Source of the DNA: Paenibacillaceae bacterium
GTDB taxonomy: Bacteria; Bacillota; Bacilli; Paenibacillales; Paenibacillaceae
Length of the DNA stretch: 64,000 nt
Reading direction: 5' to 3'
Assembly (NCBI GenBank): GCA_900766135.1
Contig: CAAFUF010000029.1
Span: forward strand, 124,001 to 188,000
Shown here: piece after piece, positions 33,415 through 41,450 of the stretch
Layout: the number at the start of each line of letters is the position of its first letter
Numbering within the stretch: position 1 is the first letter of the stretch
Notes under the pieces: model-generated
Database searches by the model: none
Told to the model about the DNA's origin: nothing
The model's input: only the letters and a program-made list of their open reading frames with translations
Made by a program: the position numbers and the translations under genes

Positions 33415-34541
33415 CAGAGATCTCCCTCCTTCTCCTCAGCCTGCGCCCAGACCGGTACCCCCCGGATGCACACATTATCCCCGATTTGTTCGACTTCCAT
33501 GTCGCGCAAGGTGACGGCGTCCTGCATTCGATCGTACCCGGCGAAGCTAAAGCTCCCGGGTGATTCATTGCCGCCGACGAGCTTGGGAGCGAAAAACAGC
33601 ACGATTTCATCCACCAACTGCCGTTCCAGCAGCGAGCCATTTAAGCGTCCGCCGCCTTCAACGAGGACGGAGGAGATTCCTCGACGTCCAAGTTGAACGA
33701 GTGCTTCCCGAAGATCGACCTTTGGGCCATCGCCGCAACGAAGAATTTCCACTCCGAGGTCAGTTAGACGCTTAGCCTTCTCCGGATCGGACTGTTCCGT
33801 CGTCACGATCCAGGTTGGGGCCCCCCCGTCCCGAAGAATCTGTGCCGTTTCCGGAATACGGAGCGTGGAATCCGCGACCACGCGAACGGGCGACAATCCC
33901 GAAACGGGCAATCGGGTCGATAACTGCGGATCATCGGCCGCGATCGTCGATACGCCAACCATGATCGCCTGATGGCGATGCCGCATCGTGTGTACGATTT
34001 CTCTCGCCTTTTCGTTGGAGATCCATTTGCTGTCCCCCGTCCGGCTCGCAAGCTTCCCATCCAACGTGCTGGCGGATTTGATCGTCACATACGGCATGCC
34101 GGTGGTGATGAACTTGATAAAGCGGCGGTTCAGCTTCAGAGCCTGCTCACGGAGCACGCCTACTTCCACTTCGATCCCGGCGGCTCGCAACATCCCAATC
34201 CCCTTCCCGGCAACCAGGGGATTCGGATCTTCGCAGGCAACCACGACACGCTGCACCTTTTCGCGAATCAAACGCTCTGCGCAAGGCGGGGTTAAACCGT
34301 GGTGACTGCAAGGCTCCAACGTGACATAAACCGTACTGCCTTCCGCACGGGAACCGGCCATATTCAGGGCGTGCACCTCGGCATGCGGAGTCCCCCGCTG
34401 CAAATGGATGCCAAGGCCAACCAAGGCTCCATCCTTGACGACAACGGCGCCGACGACCGGATTCGTCCCGGTTTGCCCGAGCGCCCGTTCCGCCATGTCC
34501 AACGCCAATGCCATGTAATATTCGTCGTCGATCACCTTCAT
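33414..34541 (-). CDS. ribD: Bifunctional pyrimidine deaminase / reductase RibD
   Basis: RibD deaminates and reduces the GTP-derived pyrimidine. From ATG 34541 (AAAGGAGGACGG upstream) it has 375 residues: an N-terminal deaminase with HAEVHAL and PCSHHGLTPPC zinc ligands, then an NADPH reductase domain (TIKSASTLDGKLA, VEGGGRLNGSLL). First gene of the operon, under the FMN riboswitch. Confidence 0.96.
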   Translation of the reverse strand: MKVIDDEYYMALALDMAERALGQTGTNPVVGAVVVKDGALVGLGIHLQRGTPHAEVHALNMAGSRAEGSTVYVTLEPCSHHGLTPPCAERLIREKVQRVVVACEDPNPLVAGKGIGMLRAAGIEVEVGVLREQALKLNRRFIKFITTGMPYVTIKSASTLDGKLASRTGDSKWISNEKAREIVHTMRHRHQAIMVGVSTIAADDPQLSTRLPVSGLSPVRVVADSTLRIPETAQILRDGGAPTWIVTTEQSDPEKAKRLTDLGVEILRCGDGPKVDLREALVQLGRRGISSVLVEGGGRLNGSLLERQLVDEIVLFFAPKLVGGNESPGSFSFAGYDRMQDAVTLRDMEVEQIGDNVCIRGVPVWAQAEEKEGDL

Positions 34542-34580
34542 CTGCCGTCCTCCTTTCGCCAATCCTCCAAGCTTAGAATA

Positions 34581-34613
34581 CACAAACAACCCTGCCGCAA
34601 TCCGGCAGGGTTG
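34581..34613 (-). terminator. Terminator of the FMN riboswitch
   Basis: Minus-strand perfect 11-bp stem CAACCCTGCCG/CGGCAGGGTTG followed by TTTGTGT, 40 nt before the ribD start. Its position after the aptamer and before the first gene suggests regulated termination, though the tail is short and about 220 nt separate it from the aptamer. Confidence 0.65.
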
Positions 34614-34833
34614 ATCATGAGAGTGGTTCTACGGAATATCAAAAAGAGCGCCTCCGCCTTCATTCTGCCGTCTTCTTGAATATAAAAAGGACGACATGTG
34701 TAAGACGCAAAGCCGACATCACCAAGCTCTCCACAAATGAATCATTGTGAAAAATAGAACTTGCTCGATTGAAGCTCTTTAGGTATGAACACCATCGCAA
34801 AATAAATAACGTACGTGCTCCCGCGTTTTCCTT

Positions 34834-34985
34834 CTCCCATCCAGACTATACTGTCGGTCCCGGAATCTCACCGGCTCAGCCGCATGCTTACGAAAGCACT
34901 GCGGGTCACGGACTCGTGCTTCATCGGACGAACGTCCAATGAGCCATCACCGTCGGTAGGGAATTTCACCCTGCCCCGAAGGATT
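34834..34985 (-). ncRNA. FMN riboswitch (RFN element) controlling ribDE-BA-H
   Basis: The minus strand carries the conserved RFN core: TTCGGGGCAGGGTGAAATTC, CCGACGGTGAT, AGTCCGTGACCC, GGCTGAGCCGGTGAGATTCC and GACCGACAGTATAGTCTGGA ending ATGGGAGAAGG. FMN binding lowers expression of the operon in Bacillota. About 290 nt lie between the aptamer and ribD, including a strong hairpin. Confidence 0.95.
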
Positions 34986-35205
34986 GCTACTTATTAAGTT
35001 GTTTTGCATAACTGCAAGACGAATGTTAGCACTATTCCCGTAAAAAATCAACCCTGCCCATCACACCGTGCCTTCGCTGCTCCGTTTGCCCGGGTCAGAT
35101 TCACTGCCTTCATAGACGTAAATCCAGGTGAATAAAAACCTATCGAAATAGCCAACCTTAAAATCGATATCGTAATGCAAATCCCTTTACTCAGGAGGAA
35201 TGAAC

Positions 35206-35433
35206 GTGGCTAAACCGGACAATCGCTCCGACAACGTCGATAAGCTGCAACGGAGCATTCAGAACACCATCCAAAACTTCCGCGAAGGTCAAGACTATCT
35301 AAGCGAACATGCCGACGAAATCTCCGGCGAAGAGAAGAAACAGATCGAGGAGAAAAACGAAAGACGGCTCAAAGCCATCGAAGGTCAACGCGAAGAAGTG
35401 AAGGATGAGGCGGCTCATCAAGGAAAATCCTAG
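35206..35433 (+). CDS. tlp: Small acid-soluble spore protein Tlp
   Basis: A 75-residue protein starting at GTG 35206, 7 nt after AGGAGG, which yields the family N-terminus MAKPDNRSDNVDKLQ; the ATG two codons earlier is too close to the Shine-Dalgarno sequence. It is highly charged and helical with EEKKQIEEKNERRLKAIEGQ, as in Tlp spore-core proteins. A TGAATA box at 35129-35134 with CCAACCTTA 17 bp on resembles a SigG promoter, fitting forespore expression. It ends at a bidirectional terminator. Confidence 0.88.
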   Translation: MAKPDNRSDNVDKLQRSIQNTIQNFREGQDYLSEHADEISGEEKKQIEEKNERRLKAIEGQREEVKDEAAHQGKS

Positions 35434-35445
35434 TATCAAGCAATA

Positions 35446-35492
35446 AAAAGGGTGCTCCGCTGCAAAGCCTGCTTGGCCTTGCGGAGCACCCC
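35446..35492. terminator. Bidirectional terminator between tlp and ppiB
   Basis: GGGTGCTCCGC pairs perfectly with GCGGAGCACCC around a 20-nt loop, flanked by AAAAA on the left and TTCTTATT on the right. It ends both convergent genes. Confidence 0.85.
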
Positions 35493-35506
35493 TTCTTATT
35501 GGCTGA

Positions 35507-35977
35507 TTAAGCCTCGTCCCAAACGGAAACTTCCTTCATTTTGTCGCCAGGACGGACATTGTCCACGTGTTCCATCCCCGAAGTCACTTTGCCGAAAACG
35601 GTATGTACCCCGTTCAAATGCGGCTGCGGCTCATATACGATGAAGAACTGGCTGCCGCCGGTGTCTTTGCCGGCATGGGCCATCGACAGAACGCCGCGCT
35701 CATGTTTGGTTACGTTCGTATCCGTCTCGCATTTGATCGTATAGCCGGGACCGCCGGTGCCATTGCCAATCGGGCAACCGCCCTGAGCCACGAAACCCGG
35801 GATCACGCGATGGAACGTGAGGCCGTTATAAAATCCGGAATTGGCCAGTTTTTCGAAGTTAGCGACCGTACCGGGAGCTTCCTCCGGCAGGAACTGAATT
35901 TCCACCTCGCCGCCCTTTTCCAAAACGATTTTACCTTTTTTCATATCTGTGCACGCACCCTTCTTCTTTAACGTCAT
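35507..35977 (-). CDS. ppiB: Peptidyl-prolyl cis-trans isomerase (cyclophilin)
   Basis: A cytosolic cyclophilin that speeds proline isomerisation in folding. Motifs ANFEKLANSGFYNGLTFHRV, GFVAQGGCP, GGSQFFIVY and HTVFGKVTSGM cover the active site, including the catalytic Arg and Phe. ATG 35977 is chosen for the AGAGG 8 nt upstream, giving 156 residues; an ATG 11 codons later gives 145, nearer the B. subtilis length. Confidence 0.92.
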   Translation of the reverse strand: MTLKKKGACTDMKKGKIVLEKGGEVEIQFLPEEAPGTVANFEKLANSGFYNGLTFHRVIPGFVAQGGCPIGNGTGGPGYTIKCETDTNVTKHERGVLSMAHAGKDTGGSQFFIVYEPQPHLNGVHTVFGKVTSGMEHVDNVRPGDKMKEVSVWDEA

Positions 35978-36020
35978 TGGACAAACCTCTTCCAGTTTAC
36001 TAAAAAAATGACTTCCAAGC

Positions 36021-36066
36021 AAAAAAGGCCGGTCGGGGACCGGACGCCCGGTTCCCCTCGGCCTTA
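36021..36066 (-). terminator. Terminator after lysA
   Basis: Minus-strand AAGGCCG-GGGGAACCGG pairs with CCGGTCCCC-CCGGCCTT followed by TTTTTT, 20 nt past the lysA stop. Confidence 0.85.
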
Positions 36067-36087
36067 AAATCTTCCTTCTCCTTGCGC

Positions 36088-37416
36088 TTATTTCAGCGAA
36101 GGTTGTTTGGCGATCCGCTCCGGAATCACGTCACACGCGACCAGATCCTGCAGAGATTCCCGCTTCACAACAAGATCGCTGCGGCCGTCTTGAACGAAGA
36201 CAACCGCCGGACGGCGAATCCGGTTATAGTTGCTGGCCATGGCGTAGTTGTAGGCGCCGGTGCAAGCCACAGCGAGCAAATCGCCGCTGTTCACCTTCGG
36301 TAAATCCACGTCCCAGATCAGCATATCACCGCTTTCGCAGCATTTGCCTGCGATCGATACGGTCTCTTCGTTCGCATCGTTACCGCGATTGGCCAGCATC
36401 GCCTCGTATTTGGAGCCGTAAAGAGCCGGACGCGGGTTGTCCGTCATCCCGCCATCTACGGCAACGTATTTGCGTACGCCAGGGATATCCTTGCTTGTTC
36501 CCACCGTATAAAACGTCGTGCCGGCATCGCCTACGATGCTCCGGCCCGGCTCAACCCAAATTTCCGGAAGCTGCGGATAACCGGCAAATTCCCGTTTGAC
36601 CGCATCTGTAATCGCACCGACGTAATCGGAAACCTTCAGCGGCGTATCGCCTTCTGTATAGCGAATGCCAAAGCCCCCGCCCAGATTCACGACCTTGAAC
36701 GTAACTCCCAGGTTCTCCTTCACTTGCATGGCAAAAGCCGCAACCCGCTCCACCGCCATTTGGAACCCTTCCACCTCGAAAATCTGCGAGCCGATATGCG
36801 AATGCACGCCGAGCAGTTGCAGATTCAAACTGCGGTTGGCTAATTCTACGGCATCCATGGCCGAGCCGTTGCCGATATCAAACCCGAACTTGGAGTCCGT
36901 TTGGCCGGTTGAAATATATTCGTGAGTATGGGCTTCCACCCCCGGCGTTACGCGCAGCAGCACATTGACGGTGACTCCTTTCTCGGCGGCAAGCGCCTGC
37001 AGCATATGCAGCTCCGTAAAATTGTCGGCCACGAAACAGCCGATCCCGGCGGAAATCGCCATTTCCAACTCATCCGGCGTCTTGTTGTTGCCATGAAAAT
37101 GGATTCGCTGCGCGGGAAATCCCGCTTGAAGGGCCGTAAACAATTCACCCTCGGAGACGACGTCCAGGGACAAGCCCTCCTCCTCGGCCAGCCGGCACAT
37201 CGCCATGACGCAGAATGCTTTGCTGGCATAAGCGACCTGGAAAGCCAAGCCCGATGCCCGGAAGGCATTCATATATTCACGGCATCTTTGCCGCACAAGG
37301 GCTTCATCTACGACATACAGCGGCGTTCCGTAGGTTTGCTTCAGCTCGACCGAATCGCAGCCGCCGATTTCAAGATGGCCTTTTGCATTGATTTTGCTGG
37401 TACCGTGTAAATACAT
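36088..37416 (-). CDS. lysA: Diaminopimelate decarboxylase
   Basis: LysA converts meso-diaminopimelate to lysine with PLP. The 442-residue protein has the PLP-binding Lys66 (YASKAF), HSHIGSQ, GGGFGIRY, EPGRSIV and the partner-subunit CESGD. Upstream on the same strand lies spoVAF with a 111-nt gap, the same neighbourhood as spoVA-lysA in B. subtilis. Confidence 0.95.
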   Translation of the reverse strand: MYLHGTSKINAKGHLEIGGCDSVELKQTYGTPLYVVDEALVRQRCREYMNAFRASGLAFQVAYASKAFCVMAMCRLAEEEGLSLDVVSEGELFTALQAGFPAQRIHFHGNNKTPDELEMAISAGIGCFVADNFTELHMLQALAAEKGVTVNVLLRVTPGVEAHTHEYISTGQTDSKFGFDIGNGSAMDAVELANRSLNLQLLGVHSHIGSQIFEVEGFQMAVERVAAFAMQVKENLGVTFKVVNLGGGFGIRYTEGDTPLKVSDYVGAITDAVKREFAGYPQLPEIWVEPGRSIVGDAGTTFYTVGTSKDIPGVRKYVAVDGGMTDNPRPALYGSKYEAMLANRGNDANEETVSIAGKCCESGDMLIWDVDLPKVNSGDLLAVACTGAYNYAMASNYNRIRRPAVVFVQDGRSDLVVKRESLQDLVACDVIPERIAKQPSLK

Positions 37417-37527
37417 CTATGCAGTCCTCCACTTTCAAATTTTACACCAGTATAGCAAACAACCGGGAACCTGAAAAATGGATTTTTCGGAATATCATTT
37501 GTGTTATTTGTTGAACAAGCCCAAACG

Positions 37528-39174
37528 TCACTTTTTCCCCGGCATCCGCGTATTGTCCCGCGGTTTGTTGGAAGACGGTCTTTGCTTGGACGTCATCACC
37601 GGAACGCGGAACAACACCCCGGCCAAGGCCTTTGCATTAAAAGGTATAAACGGCCACATGTAAGACGAATTATTCGAGCGGCGCAAAGTCAGCAGCACGA
37701 TAAAAGCCGTTACCCCGATGACGAATCCGGGGGCTCCGAAAATCGCCACCGCCACGAGCAATGCCAGCCTCACGACGCGATTGGCAAGTCCCAGCTCATA
37801 GCTCGGCGTGGCAAACATCCCGATCGCCGCCACCGCCATATAGAGGACCACCTCGTTGACGAACAGCCCCGTCTGGACGGCGATATCGCCGATCAGGATG
37901 GCTGCGATCAAGCCCATCGCGGAAGCAAGCGGCGTCGGCGTATGCACGGCTGCCATCCGCATCAGATCGACGCCGAACTCGACCAGCAGGAACTGGGCGA
38001 TCAGCGGTATTTTCGCCTGTTCCTGGGGCCCGATGAAGGCGAGGCCCGCCGGCTTGAACTCCGGATGGACCACGATCAGCAGCCAGACCGGCAGCAGGAA
38101 GAGCGAAGCGAATATGCCGAAGAAGCGTACCCAACGCAAATAAGTTCCCATAAACGGGGTCTGACGGTTCTCCTCCGCATGCTGGCATAGATCGAAAAAG
38201 GTGGTCGGCAGGATCATCACGCTGGGTGAGGTATCCACGAACACGACGACCCTGCCTTCCAGCAGATGCGAAGCGACGACGTCCGGACGTTCCGAATATC
38301 GTACCAGGGGATACGGATTCCACCCTCTATGAATGATCGTTTCCTCCAACTGCTTATCCGCCAGGGGGATGCCGTCGATGTTGACCGCTTTGATTTTTTC
38401 GCGGATCGAATCGACCTGGGTCTTATCCACGATGTCGTCGATGTAGGCGATGCACACGTCGGTACGGGTCCGGCGGCCCACACTGACCATCTCCAGTTTA
38501 AGTCCCGGATCGCGCAACCGGCGGCGAACCAAGGTAATGTTGGTCACCAGCGTCTCCGTGAACCCGTCCCTCGCCCCGCGCACGACGCGCTCCAGCGACG
38601 GCTCCTCCGGGCTTCGCACCGGGTATTGCCGGGTATCCATCAGCAGCGCCGTTTGCTCTCCTTCGATAAACAACGCGCTCATGCCGGTCAGCGTTTTGTT
38701 GATGGCATCGCTCAGCTTCTCCGTTTTTTCCACCTGAATATGAGGAATATAGAGTTCGAAAAAAGAGCGAAGCGCCCCGGTTGTTAGATCCTCAGGCGTC
38801 AAATAGGTCAGTCGCTTGAGAATTTCCTGCATGGCGTCTGTGCGGGCAAAACCATTAATGAAAAAGAGAAAGGTCTGTTTGCCGCCAAAGGTCATATCGC
38901 GAAACACGACGTCAAAGCTTTCCCCCAGTCCGACGACTTCCTTCAGCGTATGTTTCGTTGTCGTCAAACTCCGGCTGATCGAATCACTTTGCTGCCAGTA
39001 GATGACCGACTCCTCAACGTTGTCGGACCTTTCCGCTTCGCGTTTCCGTTTGATGGCCTCATCTTCCGGATAGTTCTCCTGCAGGAAATTCTCCTCTTCC
39101 TCAGGCACAAAGTCCGGAACCGCCTGCGGCTGATCCGCTCCATCCTGCATCGTCTCTTGCGTATCCTGCTCCAT
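37528..39174 (-). CDS. spoVAF: Stage V sporulation protein AF (GerA family)
   Basis: A 548-residue protein: an acidic N-terminal tail (about 1-60), the GerA-type soluble domain (RDMTFGGKQTFLFFINGFA to HRGWNPYPLVRYSERPDVVA), then membrane helices from about residue 350 (FFGIFASLFLLPVWLLIVV; PTPLASAMGLIAAILIGDIA) and a basic tail. In Bacillus SpoVAF sits in the spore inner membrane and with FigP forms a channel that amplifies germination signals. Here it follows spoVAB directly, with no AC, AD or AE between. Confidence 0.92.
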   Translation of the reverse strand: MEQDTQETMQDGADQPQAVPDFVPEEEENFLQENYPEDEAIKRKREAERSDNVEESVIYWQQSDSISRSLTTTKHTLKEVVGLGESFDVVFRDMTFGGKQTFLFFINGFARTDAMQEILKRLTYLTPEDLTTGALRSFFELYIPHIQVEKTEKLSDAINKTLTGMSALFIEGEQTALLMDTRQYPVRSPEEPSLERVVRGARDGFTETLVTNITLVRRRLRDPGLKLEMVSVGRRTRTDVCIAYIDDIVDKTQVDSIREKIKAVNIDGIPLADKQLEETIIHRGWNPYPLVRYSERPDVVASHLLEGRVVVFVDTSPSVMILPTTFFDLCQHAEENRQTPFMGTYLRWVRFFGIFASLFLLPVWLLIVVHPEFKPAGLAFIGPQEQAKIPLIAQFLLVEFGVDLMRMAAVHTPTPLASAMGLIAAILIGDIAVQTGLFVNEVVLYMAVAAIGMFATPSYELGLANRVVRLALLVAVAIFGAPGFVIGVTAFIVLLTLRRSNNSSYMWPFIPFNAKALAGVLFRVPVMTSKQRPSSNKPRDNTRMPGKK

Positions 39175-39200
39175 CCAACATCAACCTCCGTTTCTTCGAT

Positions 39201-39623
39201 TCACGGTCTGTAAATAAACCATTCAAACAGGGAGCCCGCCATTTTGCCAAACACCATCGCGAGCAAGAAGCCAAACAAATATCGCTGCATATGCAGTCGT
39301 TTGGCCAAAATCGGCAACACATTCAGCACCTCGGTCAAAGCGGCCGCCAGCATGCCGACGAAAACGCCGTTAAATAAACCAACGATGCCGGTAACCAGCC
39401 ATGGCCCGGCCACCCGCCAATTCCAGAAGTCGGCCACCGTGCCCACTACCGCCCCTGCGATCATCGCCCCTTCGTACCAATGGACCTTATCGTAAGAATT
39501 CGTCACCTGGGCCAGGCGCGGAATCATGTCCAGAACAATAAATAAAGCGATGACGCCCCCGCCGACGGCGATGCCGCCTGCTAGGCCAAGGAAGATCGCC
39601 AACCCCGCAGCGATGGAGGACAT
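39201..39623 (-). CDS. spoVAB: Stage V sporulation protein AB
   Basis: A 140-residue protein with about four hydrophobic helices (AAGLAIFLGLAGGIAVGGG, MIAGAVVGTVADFW, LVTGIVGLFNGVFVGMLAAA, LFGFLLAMVFGKMAG). Length and pattern match SpoVAB, one of the proteins linked to dipicolinic acid movement in spores. It overlaps spoVAA by one nucleotide (TGATG), so translation is coupled. Confidence 0.9.
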   Translation of the reverse strand: MSSIAAGLAIFLGLAGGIAVGGGVIALFIVLDMIPRLAQVTNSYDKVHWYEGAMIAGAVVGTVADFWNWRVAGPWLVTGIVGLFNGVFVGMLAAALTEVLNVLPILAKRLHMQRYLFGFLLAMVFGKMAGSLFEWFIYRP

Positions 39624-40264
39624 CAGCTTCGCTTCGCCGACGATTCGGCGCGGTGCATTTTTTTGTATTCCTCAGCGACGACGTATTGGTTAAGGTTCTC
39701 CTGGTAGAGGAACATCTCGACTTCCAGCGGGGTAGGCTCCTCATTCCACTTCTTCCTGAACAAATGATTAAAAAACACGATCATCCCGAAACCGATGCCT
39801 ACGGAATAAGCGCCTTGAAATAAATAGGGGTGTTCATCCTTTTCGCCGGTGATCATCTCCACGATCCGGACCTGCACCTCCGGCATACTGACGTCGGCGT
39901 GAAAGTTCATGATGGTCAGTGCCGCTCCGAAGAAGAGCAGCAGCCAAACCAAAGCAAACAGCAGCGGAGACGGCTTCTTCTCGGGTTTGACCATTTCCAC
40001 GAGCACATGCGGTTCGCCGAGCAATTCGACGCGCTGCCCGGGAAATCGGGCCCGGATGGCGGAAATAACCTGGAGCATATCGATGACGATCAAATTTCCA
40101 TCGCGCTGTTCCGGGCGGACCAGCTCCAGCTCCAGCAGCTTGGTCTCCAGCTCCGGCTCCGCCAGCACGCGGGCCACGTCGCGCAGCCGGATCGGCGTCC
40201 CGGCGGGAAGCCCGATCTGCTTGCGCAGACGCAAATAGACGATGGACGCGGAATCTTTATCCAT
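39623..40264 (-). CDS. spoVAA: Stage V sporulation protein AA
   Basis: A 213-residue protein from ATG 40264 (AAGGGTGG upstream). The soluble N-terminal domain (SIVYLRLRKQIGLPAGTPIR) precedes two membrane helices (LLFALVWLLLFFGAALTIM; AYSVGIGFGMIVFFNHLF), the SpoVAA layout. The longer open frame upstream runs through the promoter region and is rejected. First gene of spoVAA-AB-AF. Confidence 0.9.
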   Translation of the reverse strand: MDKDSASIVYLRLRKQIGLPAGTPIRLRDVARVLAEPELETKLLELELVRPEQRDGNLIVIDMLQVISAIRARFPGQRVELLGEPHVLVEMVKPEKKPSPLLFALVWLLLFFGAALTIMNFHADVSMPEVQVRIVEMITGEKDEHPYLFQGAYSVGIGFGMIVFFNHLFRKKWNEEPTPLEVEMFLYQENLNQYVVAEEYKKMHRAESSAKRS

Positions 40265-40295
40265 GCTGACCACCCTTCCACTAGCGTATTGCCCA

Positions 40296-40326
40296 TAGTA
40301 TGCCAAGCGAGGAGGGGCTTTACTCT
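40296..40326 (-). promoter_or_regulatory. Candidate forespore (SigG/SigF-type) promoter of spoVAA
   Basis: Minus-strand CATACTA (40296-40302) matches the SigG -10 consensus, with AGAGTA 18 bp upstream (40321-40326) matching four of six -35 positions. It is 31 nt before the spoVAA start. SigG control is known for spoVA in B. subtilis. Confidence 0.45.
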
Positions 40327-40347
40327 TGATGCACATTTTGCGGCAGC

Positions 40348-40392
40348 AAAAAAAAGCATGGGGAGATGCTTCCGATCGGATCCCCATGCTTT
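40348..40392 (-). terminator. Terminator after deoD
   Basis: Minus-strand AAAGCATGGGGA pairs with TCCCCATGCTTT around a loop, followed by TTTTT. It is 23 nt past the deoD stop and separates it from spoVAA. Confidence 0.9.
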
Positions 40393-40415
40393 AATTCGCT
40401 TTGATTACTTCAGGA

Positions 40416-41123
40416 TTACAGTGCTGCGGCCGTATCCAGCGCCACTTCCATCATTTGCTTGAACGTCGTTTGGCGTTCCTCGGCCGACGTCTCCTCGCCC
40501 GTTAGCAGATGGTCGCTGACGGTCAGGATCGTCAACGCCTTCGCGCCGTATTTGGCGGCCAGCGTATAGAGCGCCGTCGTCTCCATTTCCACTCCCAGCA
40601 CGCCGTATTTCATCAGCAGTTGGGTTACGCTCGTATCGTCGCGATAGAACATGTCCGAGCTGAAAATGTTGCCGACGTGCAGCTTCAGTCCCTTTTCCAC
40701 GCCGCGGTCATAAGCCGCCTTCAACAGCTCGAAGCTGGCGATCGGCGAAAAATCGTACCCGCCGAAGACATGGCGGTTCATGCTGGAATCGGTGCAAGAT
40801 GCTTGGGCCAAAATGACGTCCCGCACGCGGACATGCTGCTGCATGCCGCCGCAGGTTCCGACGCGAATCAGGTTTTTGACGCCATATTCCTTCATCAATT
40901 CATTTACGTAGATGGATATCGATGGAATCCCCATGCCGGTGCCCTGTACGGAAATCCGCTTCCCTTGATAAGTGCCGGTGAAGCCTAACATCCCGCGCAC
41001 CTCGTTATAGCAAATGACGTCGATCAAATACGTCTCCGCGATAAATTTGGCTCGGAGCGGATCCCCCGGCAGCAGAATCGTTTCGGCGATATCTCCCGGT
41101 TTGGCTGCGATATGTACACTCAT
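40416..41123 (-). CDS. deoD: Purine-nucleoside phosphorylase DeoD
   Basis: DeoD cleaves purine nucleosides with phosphate, releasing free base. The 235-residue hexameric-type enzyme has LLPGDPLRAKFIAE, GTGMGIPSISIY, RVGTCGGMQ, GVEMETTALY and SDHLLTGE with the catalytic Asp. It lies just before the purine-catabolic island but is separated from it by a repeat element, so joint regulation is not evident. It could feed nucleoside-derived bases into that pathway. Confidence 0.94.
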   Translation of the reverse strand: MSVHIAAKPGDIAETILLPGDPLRAKFIAETYLIDVICYNEVRGMLGFTGTYQGKRISVQGTGMGIPSISIYVNELMKEYGVKNLIRVGTCGGMQQHVRVRDVILAQASCTDSSMNRHVFGGYDFSPIASFELLKAAYDRGVEKGLKLHVGNIFSSDMFYRDDTSVTQLLMKYGVLGVEMETTALYTLAAKYGAKALTILTVSDHLLTGEETSAEERQTTFKQMMEVALDTAAAL

Positions 41124-41187
41124 GTTTCTGGTATCTCCCTTGCTTCCAATTTTGGCGTAGCTTCCAACTACATTTATGGCTGGCTCT

Positions 41188-41392
41188 GTTCAAAAAGTCA
41201 GGTTTTCAGCACCGAAGCATAGGCTTCCGAAGTGCGTTTTTTCAAAACGCTTGAGTCGGATGAAGCTAGGGACGAAAGGAGCGGACCGTACGTTTGGGGT
41301 ACGTGAGTACCGGAAGGCCCGGCTGAATTCAAGATTCGACGTCGAATCTGCTTCTTGTCCTGCTTCGTGATCAAAAGCTGACTTTTTGAGCT
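41188..41392 (+). repeat. Dispersed GTTCAAAA-ended intergenic element, copy 4
   Basis: Same orientation as copy 1: begins GTTCAAAAAGTCAGG and ends CTGACTTTTTGAGC, with GGATGAAGCTAGGGAC, GGTACGTGAGTACCGGA and GCTGAATTCAAGATTCGACG inside. A segment near 41215-41250 (CTTCCGAAGTGCG, TTTTTTCAAAACGC) lengthens it to about 205 bp. It fills most of the 327-bp gap between deoD and pucG. Confidence 0.8.
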
Positions 41393-41450
41393 ACCTCTAT
41401 TATATAGGATGTGACAACCCGCGTACATGGATGCACATAAAGCAAAACCG

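Noticed and set aside
34614..34833. Small gene between the FMN aptamer and the terminator
   Set aside because: No frame with a ribosome binding site; treated as leader sequence.
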